Positions 59,243 to 64,000 of a stretch of DNA of 64,000 nt are shown here, piece by piece. The stretch's first letter is position 1, and each line of letters opens with the position of its first letter. Source of the stretch: Gonocerus acuteangulatus. Lineage: Eukaryota; Arthropoda; Insecta; Hemiptera; Coreidae. A model generated the notes under the pieces. That model searched no databases and had not been told where the DNA came from. It saw nothing but the letters and a program-made list of their open reading frames with translations. Made by a program: the position numbers and the translations under genes. The stretch is from positions 75,724,821-75,788,820 of the forward strand of contig OX328128.1 in the NCBI GenBank assembly GCA_946811695.1. Direction: 5' to 3'.

Positions 59243-60445
59243 CATATATTTATATACATTGCTTTTTCTCTCTTTTTCCAACCTTTTCCTCCCTTTCTCA
59301 CTCTCTCTTTCTCTATCTCTCTTTAAGTCACTCTCCTTCAAACGCTCTCATTCTTTCTCTCTCTCCCTACCTCTCTTTCAATCCCTCCTCATCTCTCAAT
59401 CCATTTTTCCTTATCCCACTCTCTCTCCCAAACTCCTCACTCTTCCGCTGTCTCTCTCTCTTCTCCACTCCATCATCATCCTCCCCCTATCCCTCCCTCT
59501 CTTTCTCTTTCCTCCCCCCATCCCTTACTATCTTTCTCCTCCTTGTTGCTCTCTCTTTTGCTCTCAATCATTTCCTTCCTTTCTCCATTCCTAAACGTTA
59601 CCTTCTTTTTCCCCTACTCTATCTTCTATTCTCTCTCTCTCTAATCCCTTCCCCCCCCCCTCTGTGCCTCTTTCATTGACCCCCATTATTGTACTGCATG
59701 CCACTATTCAATCAAAAAATGAAGACAATAAAAATATAACTCTCAAGCGTATAATTTACTAAATAAATACCATTACAAACATTTTGTACTAATTTTAATC
59801 ATTAAAAAATGGCTGATTTTTAATGATTTTTTTTTATAAATGTACAAATATAAAAAGCAAAATATTGCTTTTCTACAGTAGCATCTAAAGGGGGGGGGTT
59901 AGACCCCCAAATAAAAATTCAGGTTAAGTTAGAAAAATGAATTTTTTAATTAATTTAATAAGTTCTAATTAATGTAAGTTCTTAGTTTATCAAATACTTC
60001 CTTAATGATTTCCAGGTGCCTGGTGATAAAAATTTGATTCTACACCCCCAGCCACGGCGGTGAGGCCATAATAAATTAGCCCCCCCCCCCAGAAAAGTTT
60101 GTCTAGAGCTGTCTATACTTTCCTATTACATTCATTATTGTACATATGTTATTCTTGAATATGTAAAAATATGCACAAATATTATTTGCTCAATCCTCAG
60201 GGAGGCCTCTCGATGCCTCTCTTAAAACCATACATTCACACATAAACGTCCTCATCAGAAACAAATGTTCTCAGATCAATATTTAGAGGTAGACAGGATA
60301 GAAAAAAAATCGATAATGAGTGTTTCAGAACTTATCTTGAAATAAAATCTTACAACTACCTTATTGTTTTGGATAAACTATTGTGGACAGAGAAATTAAG
60401 CCACGGTACATTAATACATTGTAGGCGCTGTCCTGTAAATAAATC

Positions 60446-60449
<4 letters not shown>

Positions 60450-60512
<63 letters not shown>
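60450..60512. repeat. (TA)n microsatellite
   Basis: About 60 bp of TA repeats, followed by a CT-rich tract. Confidence 0.95.
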
Positions 60513-60514
<2 letters not shown>

Positions 60515-60827
60515 TTAACTTGTAACCTTATCCCCTCTCTTTTTCTCTATTTCTTTCTCTCTGCACTCCCCTCTCACCCCTCGCTCTATATCTTCTGATC
60601 CCTCACTCTCTTTCATCTCTCTCTTCTTCACTCCATCCTTAATCCCCCTCACCTCTATCTTTCCCTCTCTTTCTTTAACCTTCTTTCCTCGATGAACTCT
60701 ATTTCTCTTCCTTATACCAGAATCTCTCTCTCTAACTTGTTTCCTTTCTCTATCTCCTATCCTTGCATTCTCTCGCTTCCTTTGCTCTCTTAATCTCTTA
60801 TTCTTTAAGACTTTCTCTCACAATCTC

Positions 60828-60860
<33 letters not shown>

Positions 60861-61666
60861 GCACTTTCTCGCCACAAACTCATTTCTGCTTCCCACCATA
60901 CTCAACCTTACAAAAAACTCAGATGACAAAATACTACTTGAGGATTCATTTTTAAACACCATACATAACAGATTGTTGATATAAACAAAATAGCATTTTT
61001 CAATTTTGATTATTACACGAGAAAACCTACAGAATGATTGCCAAGCCTTTTTTTTCCCTATTGAATTACTGAACCGAATATTTCTTCGTCCAACTTCCAA
61101 CAAACCAAAACGTTTCTCTGTATCGTATTCTTATCAACAATACTGCTAAAGAAACATCACTACAATAAGACAACATTAAATACAAATTTTCTACTTTAAA
61201 TAGGGCTACATCACTAATTTTAATACACATCTATAAACAAGTGAATACTGTTTTTTAAACTGTAACAACTACAGCCACTATCTTACGGTCTAGGCTAAAA
61301 ACCTTTAATACACTTTATAACATTTATATTTTAAAACACTATGTTTTCTTCAGCTAAATAAGCCTACTGCTTATTTATTATAAACAATTACAGCCTTTAA
61401 AACTCTGGTTTGTTTTGTTTGAAAAATGTTGAGTTTTATAATGTGTGTACGAATGCTATTATTATAACTCATTAAAAAATATGAGATACTCAGACAACAA
61501 AGGATCATATTAAAATGGAAACAAAATCAGATTGTGTAGAAAACTACAAGCTGGTCAAAAGATGCTTATTTCAGGATTTTCTAGGACAAGAAATTTCTAG
61601 GTTTTTCGTGAAATAAATTTTGATATTTTCATGTAGAATTTTTCTAAACCTTCAACTGGTATCATG

Positions 61667-62550
61667 GGACAAAAATGACCCAAAGGTTCCCGCTACTTCG
61701 TTAGTACTCGACATGTATGACAGGCAAAGCCACCATACTTTTTGTATTCAGTATGTAGTCAGTTACATGTTTTTTTTTCCAACATAGTTAAAAAAAACTT
61801 GTAAATTTGTAGGAAGTTGGTATATTGTGTATTTACAATATATGTATATTTGGATACTTTCAATAGTGTAATAGCCTCTCAGGGGTTTATTGTTGATGGA
61901 AACAGTTATACAAAATTAAGGCCTGTCAAAAAGATATGGTGAAAGGTGCTTGCTCCACTCCAGGCCCTTCTCAACCACCACCCGGTCAGCGAAACAAGAA
62001 AAAAAGGAGATACTATTTGTGTGACTCCAAAACTGAAAACATTTTTTTTGAAGAATATTCTTGCACTATTTGAAAAGATCATGCGGAAACTAAAATGCAT
62101 TAAAAAACATGGAGTGGACCACAAATGGAGATATTATTCAAGGCAAAAATTTCTTAAGGGGTCCTATGTTTCATCCCAGTCACATTTTTTATCATTCTTT
62201 TATTACTTTTTTTTATTGTTTACAGGTAATTTTAATTATATTAAAGTTTTAAAAAACGCATTAGACTCCTTGATTTGAAAAAAAAAATCATATAAGAGGA
62301 TAATTTTAAAAACAACTAGTGTAAATGAAATCACTTTTTTAAAAATCATATTTTTCTAATCCTGGTATTTGTATTTTCAAGTTTCTATTTCTATAATCAA
62401 AAGATTACCTATGCACCAAAATGCTAGAAAAATAAGAGTTTAAAAAAAATCATAACAGGTTATTTAAAAAAAAAAAAATACCTCTGGGTCACTTTTGACC
62501 AATGATACCGCTAGTGTAACGCTGAAAAGGCGATGCCAGCTAAAGGTTAA
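61667..62550 (+). mobile_element. Possible piggyBac-like remnant
   Basis: GGTATCATGGGACAAAAATGACCC (61667) and GGGTCACTTTTGACCAATGATACC (62487) are imperfect inverted repeats of the kind found near piggyBac ends. TTAA occurs just beyond the right side (about 62547). Between them, KKRRYYLCDSK and, after a stop, KDHAETKMH could be a degraded C-terminal zinc-binding region. The match is weak. Confidence 0.35.
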
Positions 62551-63739
62551 TCAAAACTAACAAAATAATGAATTAGAAAACTTCATAAACTTTTATTTTT
62601 ATAATATTTAATCTACAAATATCACTCCCTTAAGAGAGTGCAAAGGTACAGATGCCCAGATATAACAGAGATATCTGGTTCTTGACCGTACCACAGACTA
62701 GGGAGGTAGTATAGATACTATTATGCTACAACCATCTGATTTTCTTCTCTCGTAGCCACCCATTTAAGGATGGGTGGGCTTAGAGATGGTATGGTAGCAC
62801 GATTCCGATCCGAGACCGAGGACACTAGAAGATAAAATTTTCCAGTTCATGTTTGAGTTTCAAACTCCTTTATAATCAAAAGACAAAATATAAACATTTT
62901 CAAAACGAAAACAAAACCAGAGGTCAAATCGCTTAACAAATATGCAGTTTGTAGCCTAACCAACAAATACAGCTATAACAACAACAACTAACAACCAAAT
63001 ATATACAACCTTGCAACTGCTTATATTTACACTTATTTACAGAAACAAAAATATTTTACAAACAATTGCATATGAATGGCTGGTCATATGCAAACATTTT
63101 TTTCAAAAATATTCACTTTATTAAAACTACTATTACTTTTAAAGCATAACCAAATATTCCCTGATAAAATCAGGAATTTTCTACAGAAAGCGATATTATT
63201 AAAATTTGTGCTAAATTTTGGCTTTTATTTTTTCAAAATTTCTAGTATACATAAAGACTTTCTAAGGTCCTATTAAAAAAACCTCTTAAAAAATCGTTTA
63301 CAACATATGTACAAAACGGATCCGGGCCATTTATTGTTTCTTAACATCAAATTTTAAGTACTAATTATCAAAGTAATAAATTAAATTGTTTATTATATTT
63401 AAAAATGCAAATACTCATTAACATATAGTTATGAAGACATGTACAATACATAAAAAATGTACATATATTTATTTGATTAAAAAAACAGGAAAATGTGTCT
63501 TATATACACACAAACATATACTGAATACTCATTTCAGATAGAGACAGTATTCAGAAAAAAAAGCTGTTGGTCTGATGACAGCTCATTCAGAAAGAATGAA
63601 ACAAGTCTGGGCACAAAAAAAATGAAAATTGTAAAAAAAAAAAAAATTAATTGTACTTCATGTGTTCCTTTTTGGCCCATGCGTGAATAATAATGTACAT
63701 ATTTTTATAAATAATGAGGAAGCAGGATGAGTTCCCTTC

Positions 63740-63742
<3 letters not shown>
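62551..63742. other. Unassigned sequence
   Basis: A GC-richer patch at 62630-62830 includes a CACCCATttaaggATGGGTG hairpin and weak box-B-like sequence. Otherwise AT-rich without a supported gene. Confidence 0.45.

Positions 63743-63811
<69 letters not shown>
63743..63811. repeat. (TA)n microsatellite
   Basis: About 65 bp of TA repeats. Confidence 0.95.
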
Positions 63812-63812
<1 letters not shown>

Positions 63813-64000
63813 CAATATAGATAGCCTTCAATTGCATATAGAAAAAAATATTACACTGGCTGAGACTAAGCTTCTATAATTATTTTATAAATTTATAGCT
63901 AAAAATTGAGAATGCTAATAATCATTTTAAAAAAGGGACCTTCATTGCTTATAATTTATTTGCTTCAAATGTTTTACACCTTCAACAGCCGTTTTATATT

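Overview
This is a eukaryotic, AT-rich, repeat-dominated window. The introns have GT/AG borders, and the one intact gene is a zona pellucida (ZP) domain protein of the cuticlin type that arthropods use in apical extracellular matrix. That gene, together with several non-LTR retrotransposon (LINE) remnants, tRNA-headed and 5S-headed SINEs and many (TA)n arrays, points to an arthropod, probably an insect. No bacterial-style genes, operons or CRISPR arrays were seen.

Positions 1-41 kb hold no intact host gene that I can support. The space is filled by nested transposable elements. Two abundant non-autonomous families, called T and U here, dominate. Both start with nearly the same 5' end (AGTCCGTCWCGCAGGARCTG), carry a (TA)n array at a fixed internal place, and end in a hairpin followed by CTAA. 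Their 5' subterminal motif matches the reverse complement of their own 3' hairpin arm. One U copy (36474-37504) sits inside another repeat whose uninterrupted paralogue is also in the window, and the comparison shows insertion between A and T with no target duplication. That is Helitron-like behaviour. Other families are W (CATGGGCG ends, 8-bp target duplications, P-superfamily-like), Z, two hAT-like MITEs, mariner-like and PIF-like MITEs, Y (517-bp tandem units), SINE families A, B and C, and LINE fragments. One LINE fragment (20126-21540) is flanked by an exact 58-bp direct repeat.

Positions 41.96-56.35 kb hold the gene. Twelve coding exons on the + strand join in frame to a 460-residue protein with a signal peptide, a ZP domain with conserved cysteines, an RKKR furin-type site and one C-terminal transmembrane helix. 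Its introns (73 bp to 3.4 kb) are packed with the same repeat families. A 5S-rRNA-headed SINE with a perfect 10-bp target duplication lies in intron 2. A large head-to-head array of the 517-bp unit lies in intron 8.

Positions 56.35-64 kb are the gene's downstream flank: a probable 3' UTR, a degenerate ORF that may be transposon-derived, a region of diverged CT-rich tandem duplication, a possible piggyBac-like remnant, and otherwise unassigned AT-rich sequence. Family letters T, U, V, W, X, Y, Z and Q are labels for this report only.
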